DNA of 64,000 bases from Paenibacillus sp. FSL H7-0357 (lineage in GTDB: Bacteria; Bacillota; Bacilli; Paenibacillales; Paenibacillaceae): positions 1,240,001 through 1,304,000 of the forward strand of contig NZ_CP009241.1 of NCBI RefSeq assembly GCF_000758525.1, in the 5' to 3' direction. Positions 37,061-45,634 of the stretch are shown piece by piece (the first letter of the stretch is position 1; each line of letters begins with the position of its first letter). The translations under genes and the position numbers were made by a program. The notes under the pieces were generated by a model. That model was not told the DNA's origin. It saw only the letters and a program-made list of their open reading frames with translations, and did not search any database.

Positions 37061-38236
37061 ATGAATAAGAAAATAGTAGGTGTATTTTATACCGAGCATG
37101 AAGCTTCACGGGCAATTGAAGACTTGAAGAACCAAGGATTTCTGACAGAGGATATCTCCGTGATTGCCAGAAACAAAGATGATGTTGACGCGATTAACAA
37201 TGAGATGGGCACCAAGGCGCCAGAAGGTATGGCATCCGGTGCGGCTACCGGCGGTTTGCTGGGCGGTGTCACCGGGCTTCTTGCAGGAATCGGGGCGCTG
37301 GCCATACCGGGAATTGGACCGATACTCGCCGCAGGACCGATTGCCGCGACATTGGCAGGAGCTGCTGTTGGTGCAGGAACCGGCGGACTGGTCGGTGGAC
37401 TGATTGGTCTCGGCATTCCTGAGGATGAAGCGGAAAGTTATGATAATTATGTAGATGAAGGTCGTATTCTGGTTATGGTGGATGTGGATAATACACGGGC
37501 CGAAGAGGTATATTCTGTGTTCCGCAGCCACAATTCAGCCAATGCCGACCGTTATATGGATGATAATATGGCAGCAGGAGATGTTACGGGGACGGCCCGC
37601 AATTCTGTAACAGACACAGTGGATGCTGCATTTAACGGATCAGGGCTGGAGGGACGTCAGGATACGGGGCTGGATACAATGAATTCTGCTCCTGTTCATG
37701 ATCTTCCTGAAACACGGGCGCTGGATGATGTGAACCGGCCGGGAATGACAGGGGATGTATATTCCGGAACTCCGGATGGCATAGCGAATTTGGATCGAAC
37801 CGGATCAGATCCATTCACGGATGAGGATGAAGCCCGCAAGCTGCGCCTGCGTGAGGAACAGCTGGATGTGTCCAAGAACAAGGTGCAGACCGGTGAAGTC
37901 CAGGTGCGCAAGGAAATTATTGAAGAGCAGAAGACGATCAATGTACCGGTTACCCATGAGGAGATTGTAATTGAGCGAAGATCTGTCAATAATGACTCTA
38001 CGGATACCCCCATCGGAAAAGATGAGACAATCCGCATTCCTGTAAGTGAAGAGCAAGTCGAGGTCCGCAAGAACACGGTAGTTACCGGTGAAGTGGATAT
38101 TCATAAGCGTGAAGTCCAGGGCACTGAACAGGTTAAGGATACAGTGAAACGCGAGGAAGCCCGGGTGGACAAAACAGGCAAGGTGAAGCTCGATTCCAGC
38201 GATGAACTGCTGAGAGACCACAGCCGGATGCATTAA
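37061..38236 (+). CDS. YsnF-like protein (YflT-type domain + DUF2382)
   Basis: 391 residues. The N-terminus (KIVGVFYTEHEASRAIEDLKNQGF) is a general-stress-protein 17M-like domain, with a Gly/Ala-rich hydrophobic stretch (about 60-120) that resembles glycine-zipper membrane segments. The C-terminal half (from about 260) holds two related segments typical of DUF2382 (LREEQLDVSKNKVQTGEVQVRK and PVSEEQVEVRKNTVVTGEVDIHK). Relatives in Bacilli are general stress proteins. AGGAGGG precedes the ATG. Molecular role unknown. Confidence 0.85.
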   Translation: MNKKIVGVFYTEHEASRAIEDLKNQGFLTEDISVIARNKDDVDAINNEMGTKAPEGMASGAATGGLLGGVTGLLAGIGALAIPGIGPILAAGPIAATLAGAAVGAGTGGLVGGLIGLGIPEDEAESYDNYVDEGRILVMVDVDNTRAEEVYSVFRSHNSANADRYMDDNMAAGDVTGTARNSVTDTVDAAFNGSGLEGRQDTGLDTMNSAPVHDLPETRALDDVNRPGMTGDVYSGTPDGIANLDRTGSDPFTDEDEARKLRLREEQLDVSKNKVQTGEVQVRKEIIEEQKTINVPVTHEEIVIERRSVNNDSTDTPIGKDETIRIPVSEEQVEVRKNTVVTGEVDIHKREVQGTEQVKDTVKREEARVDKTGKVKLDSSDELLRDHSRMH

Positions 38237-38272
38237 GCGAAAGTTTCCTGTTTAACTCCGGTCACTATAACT

Positions 38273-38325
38273 CAAAACAAGGTTTCCCCAAGGTCCTTTT
38301 CGGGCCCCGGGGAAACCTTGTTTTG
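38273..38325. terminator. Bidirectional terminator, 17-bp stem
   Basis: CAAAACAAGGTTTCCCC pairs perfectly with GGGGAAACCTTGTTTTG between convergent genes. Confidence 0.85.
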
Positions 38326-38366
38326 ATGTTATGAAGGAATATCCTCTGCGCTACAGGTTAGGCTCT

Positions 38367-39362
38367 TTACATAAAAGCCGCATTCGGTCTGGCCGAGTAG
38401 CCCTGCGGAATCTCCTTGCCGGGCAGGAAGTGGATGCTGCGGATATAACGGATCGTCCGGCTCTGTGACCGCATGATGACAGAATGTGTCTCGGCGCGTT
38501 CCTTGCCGATGAAGCGGACTCCGTTCAGGAATTCACCGGAGGTGACCCCGGTAGCGGCAAAGATAACATCGCCCGTCCCGACCATATCCTCCATGGACAG
38601 AATGCGTGTCGGATTGTCGATGCCCATATGCAGGCAGCGCTGCATCTCAAAAGGGCCCTCCGGCAGCAGTCTTCCCTGGAGCTCTCCGCCGAGGCATTTC
38701 AGCGCGGCGGCAGCAAGCACGCCTTCGGGCGCCCCGCCGGAGCCCATGTACAGATCCACATCGCTGTCCGGCAGCGCGGCGGCGATAGCCCCGGCCACAT
38801 CGCCGTGGCCGATCAGCTTGATCCGTACGCCCGCTTCGCGCAGGCTGCGGATCAGCTCCTCATGCCGCTTGCGGTCAAGCACCATCACCGTCAGCTCGGA
38901 GAGCGATTTGCCGGTGATCATGCTGGCCTTGCGCAGCGTAACCCCGGCAGGATCTGCGAGGCTGAGCCTGCCGGCCAGCTCGGGGCCGCAGGCGAGCTTC
39001 TCCATATAAATGTCGGGAGCATGCAGCAGGCTGCCCCGGTCGGCAATGGCAATCACCGACTGGGCGTTGTGCAGTCCGCAGGCTACCACCTCGGTGCCCT
39101 CCAGCGGATCAACAGCCACATCAACGGAAGGGCCACTTTTGTTCCCGACCCGTTCTCCGATATAGAGCATCGGTGCCTCATCCATCTCGCCTTCGCCAAT
39201 GACGACAGTCCCGTCAATGGAGACGGAATCGAACATGGAACGGATAGCAGTCGTAGCAGCATCATCCGCCGCATGTTTATCGCCCCGGCCAATCCAGCGG
39301 GCCGAGGATAAAGCGCCCAATTCAGTTACCCGTACAATCTCCAGTGCCAATTCGCGTTCCAT
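38367..39362 (-). CDS. glpX: Class II fructose-1,6-bisphosphatase GlpX
   Basis: 331-residue GlpX-type FBPase for gluconeogenesis. Visible marks: GRGDKHAADDAATTAIR, GEGEMDEAPMLYIGE, DPLEGT (metal site) and MGSGGAPEGVLAAAAL. ATG at 39362 follows GGAGGG; the codons further upstream lie inside the end of ppsR. It is third in a ccpN-ppsR-glpX run, so it fits a module that switches carbon flow between glycolysis and gluconeogenesis. Confidence 0.94.
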   Translation of the reverse strand: MERELALEIVRVTELGALSSARWIGRGDKHAADDAATTAIRSMFDSVSIDGTVVIGEGEMDEAPMLYIGERVGNKSGPSVDVAVDPLEGTEVVACGLHNAQSVIAIADRGSLLHAPDIYMEKLACGPELAGRLSLADPAGVTLRKASMITGKSLSELTVMVLDRKRHEELIRSLREAGVRIKLIGHGDVAGAIAAALPDSDVDLYMGSGGAPEGVLAAAALKCLGGELQGRLLPEGPFEMQRCLHMGIDNPTRILSMEDMVGTGDVIFAATGVTSGEFLNGVRFIGKERAETHSVIMRSQSRTIRYIRSIHFLPGKEIPQGYSARPNAAFM

Positions 39363-39376
39363 ATGCTTTCCCTCCA

Positions 39377-40219
39377 TTACATTTTTAGTGTGGATGTTTC
39401 CGGTGTTTCCGGAGAATCGGAGATATACCCCATAATAATTCCCGCTGTCTCCTCAATGGCTTTGTTCGTAATATCTATGACGGGGCAGCCCAGCTTGGCA
39501 AAAAGCCCTGCTGCATACTCCGTCTCTTCCTGAATGCGTTCAAGGCTGGCATATTGGGAGCCTGCCGGCAACCCCAGCATCTTAAGGCGTTCCGAACGGA
39601 TCTTCAGCATATATTCCGGCTTCATCGTAAGGCCGATGATCCGGTTCGGCGGCAGACTCATCAACTGCTGCGGCGGGCCAATCTCGGGGACAACAGGGTA
39701 ATTGACGACCTTCTTGCCCCGGTGGGCCAGAAAAATGCTGAGCGGAGTCTTGGAGGTGCGGGACATGCCGAGCAGCACAATATCGGCCTTAAGCATCGCG
39801 CCAAGATCGCGTCCGTCATCACTGGCAACCGTGAATTCGATCGCTTCGATCCGCTGGAAATAATCTTCGTCGAGCTGATGCAGTAGTCCCGGCCGGGCCT
39901 GAGGCGCATCGTCGAAAGTGTCGATGAAGGCCTGCATCATCGGGCCCATAATATCGACAATCCTCAGGTCCAGCCGGACAGCCTCTTCACGGATCATCTC
40001 CCGGAGCTCCGGCTGGACCAGTGTATAGGCGACAAAACCTTGCAGCTGCGCCGTTTCCTCCATCAGTTTCCGCAGTTCGTCCTCATGTCTTACATTGCCG
40101 TATCTTCTGATGGTAACCCGCTGATTCTGAAATTGGTGAATGACAGCCTGCACAACCGCCTCCGCCGTATCTCCTATCGAATCTGAGCAGATCGTAATGA
40201 AGTGTGAAGATTGCTCCAT
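39377..40219 (-). CDS. ppsR: Kinase/pyrophosphorylase regulating PPDK (YqfL/PpsR family)
   Basis: 280-residue DUF299 protein, a bifunctional ADP-dependent kinase and Pi-dependent pyrophosphorylase that inactivates or reactivates pyruvate phosphate dikinase or PEP synthase. The P-loop-like GMSRTSKTPLS and LAHRGKKVVNYPVVPEI are conserved. It sits directly after ccpN (17-nt gap), an arrangement also known in B. subtilis (ccpN-yqfL). Confidence 0.92.
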   Translation of the reverse strand: MEQSSHFITICSDSIGDTAEAVVQAVIHQFQNQRVTIRRYGNVRHEDELRKLMEETAQLQGFVAYTLVQPELREMIREEAVRLDLRIVDIMGPMMQAFIDTFDDAPQARPGLLHQLDEDYFQRIEAIEFTVASDDGRDLGAMLKADIVLLGMSRTSKTPLSIFLAHRGKKVVNYPVVPEIGPPQQLMSLPPNRIIGLTMKPEYMLKIRSERLKMLGLPAGSQYASLERIQEETEYAAGLFAKLGCPVIDITNKAIEETAGIIMGYISDSPETPETSTLKM

Positions 40220-40236
40220 GCGTTTAGATTCCTCCG

Positions 40237-40881
40237 TTATCCTTTGGCTTCTAGATCGAGGAGAAGCTTTACGATGGAGGTTTTGGTCAGGCGCCCTACC
40301 ACGTCAAGCTTGGGGCCGGTTTCCTCCGTGCCGCTGGGCACAACCACCGGCAGACTGTCTACCTCGTGAACAATCATTTTATGCGCGGCCTCAAGCACCG
40401 GGTCATCGGGAGAAACGGTTACTACCTTGGGCTGGCGGGTCATTACCATACTCACCGGCATGGATACTGCGCCGGGATTGCCGAGCGTTACCTTCAGAAA
40501 ATCTTTGCGTGAGGCGACACCGGCCAGTTTGCCGTCGCCATCGCAAATAATAAGCGTGCCGACATCCTGCAGGAACAGCGTAACCACGGCATCCTGAATG
40601 GTTGTCGTCTCGCGGATAATAATCGGGATGCTCTGGATATCCCTGACTCTGGTTTCCTGCAGCAGAGAGCTGCTGCCTTGACGCTGAGCTGCTTTCTTGC
40701 CGGGGAAATATCCGACCTTTGGCTTGGCATCAATGTATTCCAGCATGACCAGGATGGACAGGTCGTTGCGGATGGTCGGCCGGCTGAGATTCAGGGTTTC
40801 CGCAATTTGGTCGCCGGTAATCGGCGCTCTTTTTTTTACAATGTCAATGATTTGCATTTGACGGGATGTCAGTTCAATCAC
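40237..40881 (-). CDS. ccpN: Transcriptional repressor CcpN
   Basis: 214 residues: an N-terminal helix-turn-helix (about 1-60, SRQMQIIDIVKKRAPITGDQIAETLNL... ) and two CBS domains (about 75-205; VRDIQSIP...DAVVTLFLQDVGTLIICD and VSMVMTRQPKVVTVSPDDPV). CcpN represses gluconeogenic genes in the presence of glucose, with ATP/ADP sensed by the CBS domains in B. subtilis. First gene of the ccpN-ppsR-glpX run. Confidence 0.92.
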   Translation of the reverse strand: MIELTSRQMQIIDIVKKRAPITGDQIAETLNLSRPTIRNDLSILVMLEYIDAKPKVGYFPGKKAAQRQGSSSLLQETRVRDIQSIPIIIRETTTIQDAVVTLFLQDVGTLIICDGDGKLAGVASRKDFLKVTLGNPGAVSMPVSMVMTRQPKVVTVSPDDPVLEAAHKMIVHEVDSLPVVVPSGTEETGPKLDVVGRLTKTSIVKLLLDLEAKG

Positions 40882-41001
40882 AGGTTTCCTCCACTTTCCG
40901 GATACAATCAGGTGCTCCTCTATAGAAAAGGAGTTCTGTTAAGCAAGATCCCCCTTTCAATTAGACGTCCTAATGGTAATAAAATCCCCTAACTTGGTTA
41001 T

Positions 41002-41030
41002 ATAATACGCAATAATAATCAATTATGCAA
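41002..41030 (-). promoter_or_regulatory. Promoter of ccpN-ppsR-glpX
   Basis: Minus-strand TTGCAT (41025-41030), 17 nt, TATTAT (41002-41007). Confidence 0.65.
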
Positions 41031-41114
41031 CATATAGTATGTCATATATAATATTTTTTTTGAATTTTCATTTCAGCCATGAGGAGCGGTAATGAACTGA
41101 GCTGAGAAATAGGG

Positions 41115-41174
41115 AAGAGAACAACAGAAAAGCCTGGAGCCCATTTTTTTTCAGGGGTCCAGGCTGTTCTCTTG
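41115..41174 (-). terminator. Terminator after the EamA transporter gene
   Basis: Outer AAGAGAACA/TGTTCTCTT and inner AGCCTGGA/TCCAGGCT pairs form one long stem. Confidence 0.7.
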
Positions 41175-41193
41175 TTTAGGAAATATACAATAT

Positions 41194-42144
41194 TTATTCC
41201 TGTGGAAGAGCCTCAATGCTTCCTTTTTGAAGAATCGGGGCAGGCGGTTTTTGTTTGAAAATCAGCTGTTTCAGCGCTCCCGCATTCACAAGCACGGTTC
41301 CGGCAATGATGGTGAATACCCCGAGGACGGTTATCCAGCTTACTGCTTCCCCGTAGAATACAAGACCCACACCGACGGCGATCGGCGGAGAAATATACAG
41401 CCAAGTCGATGGAAAGACGGGATTAGTCTTGGCGACGAGCCAGTAGAACAAGGTGTGTCCAACCATGGAGCCGATAACGGTCAGGTAGAGCAGTGAGCCA
41501 GCGGTTTTGAACGAGAGCAGAAACCCGGGATGCACATTTTCGGTGAAAAGCGACAGGATGAACAGGAGCGCTCCGCCATATATCATTTGTGCTGCATTCA
41601 ACGCGACGGGTGAAACCTCGGAAAAGGTTGTGGTTACTTTTTTGGAGTAAATTGCCCCCGCCGCATAGCAGCATTCCCCAATCAGCACAGCAGCGCAGCC
41701 GATGAGCCACAAGGGGGAGACATCAATCGCCAGACTGGGCAGAACCAGCAGCAGAACGCCGGTGAAGCCGATGATACAGCCGTAGATCGAATACGACGGA
41801 GCTTTTTGACGGAACAAAGCGGTCTGCAGCAGCAGAATCATCATCGGTCCGGTAGCTGACAGCACGGCGGCAAGCCCGGAGGATACATGTTGCTCTGCCC
41901 AGTACAGCCCGGCGAAGGTTCCGAAGGTCAGTGCGGCGCCGGTGAACAGCATCTCTTTGCGCAGTAGCAGGGAGAAGCTTGCTTTGCCTTTCCAGACCAT
42001 CCAGAGGAACAATATTGCTCCTGCCATAAAGAAACGGATTCCTGCTGAGAAAAAAGGCGGCGCTCCGGCATCCACACCAATTTTAATCGCTAAAAAGGTA
42101 GTGCCGAAGATCAGACAGACAAGAGAGTAAGCCAACAGAATCAT
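41194..42144 (-). CDS. EamA/DMT family exporter
   Basis: 316-residue membrane protein with ten hydrophobic segments and two EamA repeats (YWAEQHVSSGLAAVLSATGPM in repeat 1, YWLVAKTNPVFPSTWLYISP in repeat 2). DMT exporters move amino acids or other metabolites out of the cell. The start at 42144 lies 186 nt from a divergent MocR regulator, which may control it. Confidence 0.88.
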   Translation of the reverse strand: MILLAYSLVCLIFGTTFLAIKIGVDAGAPPFFSAGIRFFMAGAILFLWMVWKGKASFSLLLRKEMLFTGAALTFGTFAGLYWAEQHVSSGLAAVLSATGPMMILLLQTALFRQKAPSYSIYGCIIGFTGVLLLVLPSLAIDVSPLWLIGCAAVLIGECCYAAGAIYSKKVTTTFSEVSPVALNAAQMIYGGALLFILSLFTENVHPGFLLSFKTAGSLLYLTVIGSMVGHTLFYWLVAKTNPVFPSTWLYISPPIAVGVGLVFYGEAVSWITVLGVFTIIAGTVLVNAGALKQLIFKQKPPAPILQKGSIEALPQE

Positions 42145-42330
42145 ATCCAGTTCCCCTTTGTAAAGTTAATATGGCAGCCTAGTAGAATCATTTTGTTAAT
42201 CATATAGGGGTGGGGACAGAACAGATTGCAGACAGCAGAACAGATGAGAGGAATAATGAGGTACAATACGGGAAAGAGGATTGGCAGAATAGGCTGCAAT
42301 ATGCGGTTATCACAGGGAGGGTGGATTACG

Positions 42331-43767
42331 ATGAAAAAAGCTACGGGAACGGACCAAAGCCATCCCTTGTTCCGCCAGGTCTGCGAATTCATCCTGAACC
42401 GGATGGAACGTGGAGAATGGAAGGCGCATGATAAGCTGCCCTCGATCCGTCTGCTGGCGGAAGAGCTGAAGGTGCACCGGCTGACTGTATTCAAGGCCTA
42501 CCGGGTGCTGACTGAGGACGGCAAGGTCTATGTGAAAGACAAATCCGGTTATTATGTATCTCCGGGCGACAGGGCGCTGGGCGGTGGTTCAAGCGAAGGG
42601 GCATCGGTAGCCACTTATTCACTGACGAATCCCTTATCCGATATCCAGCGGATGCCGGTCCAATACCAATTTTCGCAGGCGCTTATTGATCCGAATCTGC
42701 TGCCGAACCTGTTCCTGTCCGATTATGTGAAAAAAGTGTTCGACCTTTATCCGAAGGTCATGGGAACCTATTCCTCTGTTCAGGGCGATGAGGAGCTGCG
42801 CGAAACGCTGAGCCGCCATTTCCACGATCAGCACCGGCTGCAGCTATCGGCCCAGGAGCTGCTGATCACCTCGGGTGCGCAGCAGGCGATCAATCTGATC
42901 GCCGGTATTGTGCTCGGGCCGATGGACAATGTGCTGGTGGAGCGGCCGACGTACAGCGTGGCCATGGATATTTTTCGCCGGGCCGGTGCACGGCTTATAC
43001 CAGTGGAGATTACACCGCAGGGCTATGATCTGGAGGCGGTGGAGGAGCTGATGCGCAGGCACAAGCCGCGGATGTTCTACATGAATCCGACCCATCACAA
43101 TCCGACCGGATATACCGTTCCGGCGCGGCAGCGCAAGCTGATGGTTGAACTGGCCGAGCGGTACCGCTGCCTGCTGGTGGAGGATGATCCCTTCCGCGAT
43201 ATGTATTTCGGGGAGAAGCCGCCGCCGCCGTTTTTTGCCTATGATACGGAGGGCTGGGTCATTTATATCAGCAGCTTCAGCAAGTATGTCGCTCCGGGGT
43301 TGCGCATCTGTGCGGTTGCCTGCCGTTATCCGTTTATGGAGCGGCTGATTACCGCCAAATCACTGGCTGATAACGGGACTCCGCTGCTTAACCAGAAGAT
43401 TTTCCTGCACTATTACACCTCGCCGCGGCTGCAGCGGCATCTCGGCAAGCTGCGCATTGCGCTCCAGGTGCATAAGGAAATTGTGGAGGAGGAGCTGGCG
43501 TCTGCCGGCTGGGAATGGACAGCGCCGGAGGGCGGGCTGAACCTGTGGGTGAAGCTGCCGGAATCCATCTCTGTGGCAGCGTTGTTTGACCGCAGCATGG
43601 AACAGTCGATCTCCTTCATACCGGGAGAAATCTGCGATCCGCTCGGTGAAATGAAATCCTGGCTGCGGCTCAGCTATTCCTTTGCCAGCGAAGGTGTGCT
43701 GCGTGAGGGCATCCGGCGTTTGGTGATGCTTGCCGGACAATTAGAAAATGAACAAGATTGTAAATAA
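42331..43767 (+). CDS. MocR-type GntR/aminotransferase regulator
   Basis: 478 residues: an N-terminal GntR winged helix (about 10-80, QVCEFILNRMERGEWKA...LPSIRLLAEELKVHR) fused to an aminotransferase-fold domain. The PLP-binding lysine lies in SSFSKYVAPGLR; NPTHHNPTG and VEDDPFRDMYF are also conserved. MocR proteins bind PLP and often control vitamin B6, GABA or amino-acid genes. ATG at 42331 follows GGGAGGG; the in-frame GTG/ATG codons upstream lack a site. Divergent from the DMT exporter. Confidence 0.9.
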   Translation: MKKATGTDQSHPLFRQVCEFILNRMERGEWKAHDKLPSIRLLAEELKVHRLTVFKAYRVLTEDGKVYVKDKSGYYVSPGDRALGGGSSEGASVATYSLTNPLSDIQRMPVQYQFSQALIDPNLLPNLFLSDYVKKVFDLYPKVMGTYSSVQGDEELRETLSRHFHDQHRLQLSAQELLITSGAQQAINLIAGIVLGPMDNVLVERPTYSVAMDIFRRAGARLIPVEITPQGYDLEAVEELMRRHKPRMFYMNPTHHNPTGYTVPARQRKLMVELAERYRCLLVEDDPFRDMYFGEKPPPPFFAYDTEGWVIYISSFSKYVAPGLRICAVACRYPFMERLITAKSLADNGTPLLNQKIFLHYYTSPRLQRHLGKLRIALQVHKEIVEEELASAGWEWTAPEGGLNLWVKLPESISVAALFDRSMEQSISFIPGEICDPLGEMKSWLRLSYSFASEGVLREGIRRLVMLAGQLENEQDCK

Positions 43768-44397
43768 AAGCTCATGATGAAGGTGTATGCAGAAGAGTGT
43801 GAGCAGGTGCGTAGTAAAGTGTGTATAAGAGAACCATGGAGAAGTGTTTGATAAGGGTACATTGAAGTGCGCGAGGTGTTGCTTGGTGATGTTCACTCGG
43901 AGTCGTATTGAGAAATGTGAGAGGATGCACAGAAGTTGGCGTTGGGAGTAAAGCGATTTGTGCCCGCGGGGTTTCAATAGTAGCCTGCTGCTGCCGAGTA
44001 TGTATAACTCTAGACGGACTCCAGCGGCGCTATTTGTGCTAAAAGCTCCATTTCAGGAGTGTTGCGGACTCCAGCGCCGTTATTCTTCTGATTTCCTGCT
44101 GCTGATTGGCTTTTTCCAGCAAATAACGTCGCTCCAGTCCGGAAGGGATGGAAAAAGGCCAAGCCAGGCACAATAGCGGCTTTCCTGTCCGCTTGGAATT
44201 GGAAGGGAACAGAAAAGGCAGGATCGTGGGGGAAGGTAACAAAAAATCCACAGTAGCGGAGTCTGACTTAGTTAACACTAAATGCATCAAAGCATCAAAG
44301 CATCAAAGCATCAAAGCACCGAAAGCACCGAAAGCACCGAAAGCACCTGTGATCAGTTGAAGAAAGCACAACAGCGGCGATAGCACAGACGTACCAT
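43768..44397. other. Intergenic region with GGACTCCAGCG-type repeats
   Basis: 630 bases without a credible gene. It contains three related strings, GACTCCAGCGGCGCTATT, GACTCCAGCGCCGTTATT and the inverted AATAACGTCGCTCCAGTC, between 43990 and 44150; the second and third can pair as a hairpin. A microsatellite follows at 44284-44347. Confidence 0.5.
44284..44347. repeat. Short tandem repeat (GCATCAAA)n then (GCACCGAAA)n
   Basis: Four copies of GCATCAAA followed by about three copies of GCACCGAAA. Probably slippage-prone; not coding in a credible gene. Confidence 0.85.
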
Positions 44398-44852
44398 CAA
44401 GCAGGCTTCCAGAAGCGCATCAGTGTCTCAACTAAATAGGCCTCCAGAAGAGCGCATCAGCGCCTCAATTAAGTAGGCCACCAGAAGCGCATCAGTGTCC
44501 CAACTAAGCAGGCGCCCAGAAGCGTATCAGCGCCTCAACTAAGTAGGCCACCAGAAGCGCATCAGCGACTCAACTAAGCAGGCGCCCAGAAGCGTATCAG
44601 CGCCTCAACCAAGCAGGCCACCAGAAGCGCACATCAGCGCCTCAACTAAGTAGGCCACAGAAGCGCATCAGCGACTCAACTAAGTAGGCCACCAGAAGCG
44701 CATCAGCGCCTCAACTAAGCAGGCGCCCAGAAGCGCATCAGCGTCTCAATTAAGTAGACCTCGAGAAGCGCAACAGCGCCTCAACTAAGTAGGCCACCAG
44801 AAGCGCATCAGTGTCTCAACTAAGCAGGCGCCCAGGCATTAGTGTCTCATCC
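44398..44852. repeat. 35-bp minisatellite, about 12.5 copies
   Basis: Tandem units of about 35 bases of the form AGTAGGCCACCAGAAG + CGCATCAGCGCCTCAACTA. Variants alternate, e.g. AGCAGGCGCCCAG versus AGTAGGCCACCAG, and TCAGTGTC versus TCAGCGCC. The last unit is degenerate. 35 is not a multiple of three and no long frame runs through it, so it is non-coding. There are no unique spacers, so it is not a CRISPR. Confidence 0.9.
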
Positions 44853-44862
44853 ACAAGCACCC

Positions 44863-44910
44863 AGACCCAAAGCGCCCTGTCCGAGCAAGCAGACAGGGCG
44901 CTTTGGGTCT
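44863..44910. terminator. Terminator of the cysC/STM operon
   Basis: Perfect 19-bp stem AGACCCAAAGCGCCCTGTC / GACAGGGCGCTTTGGGTCT; it overlaps the cysC stop codon. Confidence 0.85.
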
Positions 44911-45634
44911 ATTTATTAAGTGTAGGCAGAGTCCCTCTTCGTGTTAGCCAGGACCATATCTCATTCACGCTTTCCTCCGGCGTCTGCTCGGCTGTGCGGA
45001 GCGTTAACTCTGGGCTGACAGGCGCCTGGTAAGGATCAGAAATGCCGGTGAAGGAGGGGATTTCGCCCCGGCGGGCCTTGGCATACAGCCCTTTGACATC
45101 CCGCGACTCGCAGATTTCTAAAGGGCAATCTACATAGACTTCTGTGAAACCGGGCAGCGACTGGCGGGCATAGTCGCGCATTTCCGCATAAGGGCTGATG
45201 ACCGAGACCACTGAAATGACGCCATGCCGGTTCAGCATTCCGGCGACGTAGACGGCCCGGCGGATATTCTCGAACCGGTCTTCCCGGCTGAAGCCGAGGC
45301 CTTGTCCGAGCGCGCGCCTCAGCTCATCTCCGTCGAGCCATTCGGCAGCCAGACCCTGTTCTCTCAGTCTGTCCGTCAGAAGCGAGGCAATCGTTGATTT
45401 GCCCGCCCCGGACAAGCCGGTGAGCCACAGAGTCATACCGCGACCTGAACGAATCCCCGCACTTTTGTGCGCTGCTTCAAATTCGGAGCCTTCGTACTCT
45501 GCTCCAATTCCAGCATCTGCTCTATGTCCTGCACCTTCGTGCTCAACTCGAATCCCCGCACTTTTGTGCGCTGCTCCAAACTCGGAACCTTCGTGCTCTG
45601 CTCCAATTCCAGCACTTTCCCGATTTGCTCTCAT
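44909..45634 (-). CDS. cysC: APS-kinase-like protein (CysC family) with repeated N-terminal extension
   Basis: 241 residues. From about residue 67 it is an adenylylsulfate-kinase-like P-loop enzyme (GLSGAGKST; LDGDELRRALGQGLGFSRED; VISPYAEMRDYAR; SRDVKGLYAKARRGEI), expected to phosphorylate APS to PAPS. The first 66 residues form an unusual acidic extension with two near-identical copies of an AGIGAEHEGSEFGAAHKSAG unit. ATG at 45634 has GGAGGTG 6 nt upstream and overlaps the STM4011 stop (ATGA), so the extension should be translated; the internal ATG at 45436 lacks a good site. No cysND or other sulfate genes are nearby. Confidence 0.87.
   Translation of the reverse strand: MRANRESAGIGAEHEGSEFGAAHKSAGIRVEHEGAGHRADAGIGAEYEGSEFEAAHKSAGIRSGRGMTLWLTGLSGAGKSTIASLLTDRLREQGLAAEWLDGDELRRALGQGLGFSREDRFENIRRAVYVAGMLNRHGVISVVSVISPYAEMRDYARQSLPGFTEVYVDCPLEICESRDVKGLYAKARRGEIPSFTGISDPYQAPVSPELTLRTAEQTPEESVNEIWSWLTRRGTLPTLNK
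45450..45614. repeat. Direct repeat of about 65 bp inside cysC
   Basis: 45450-45515 and 45549-45614 are nearly identical (a few substitutions) and encode the duplicated N-terminal unit. Confidence 0.85.

Larger units (their letters stand above)
40882..41193. other. AT-rich intergenic region with the ccpN promoter
   Basis: 312 bases. The ccpN promoter and the terminator of the DMT exporter gene are listed separately; the middle (41030-41060) is very AT-rich. Confidence 0.45.

Noticed and set aside
44148..44360. Plus-strand frame ending in KAPKAPKAP repeats
   Set aside because: It is created by the microsatellite at 44284-44347 and has no credible start or domain.
44398..44852. Possible CRISPR array
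   Set aside because: The units abut directly with no unique spacers, and no cas genes are present; it is a tandem minisatellite.
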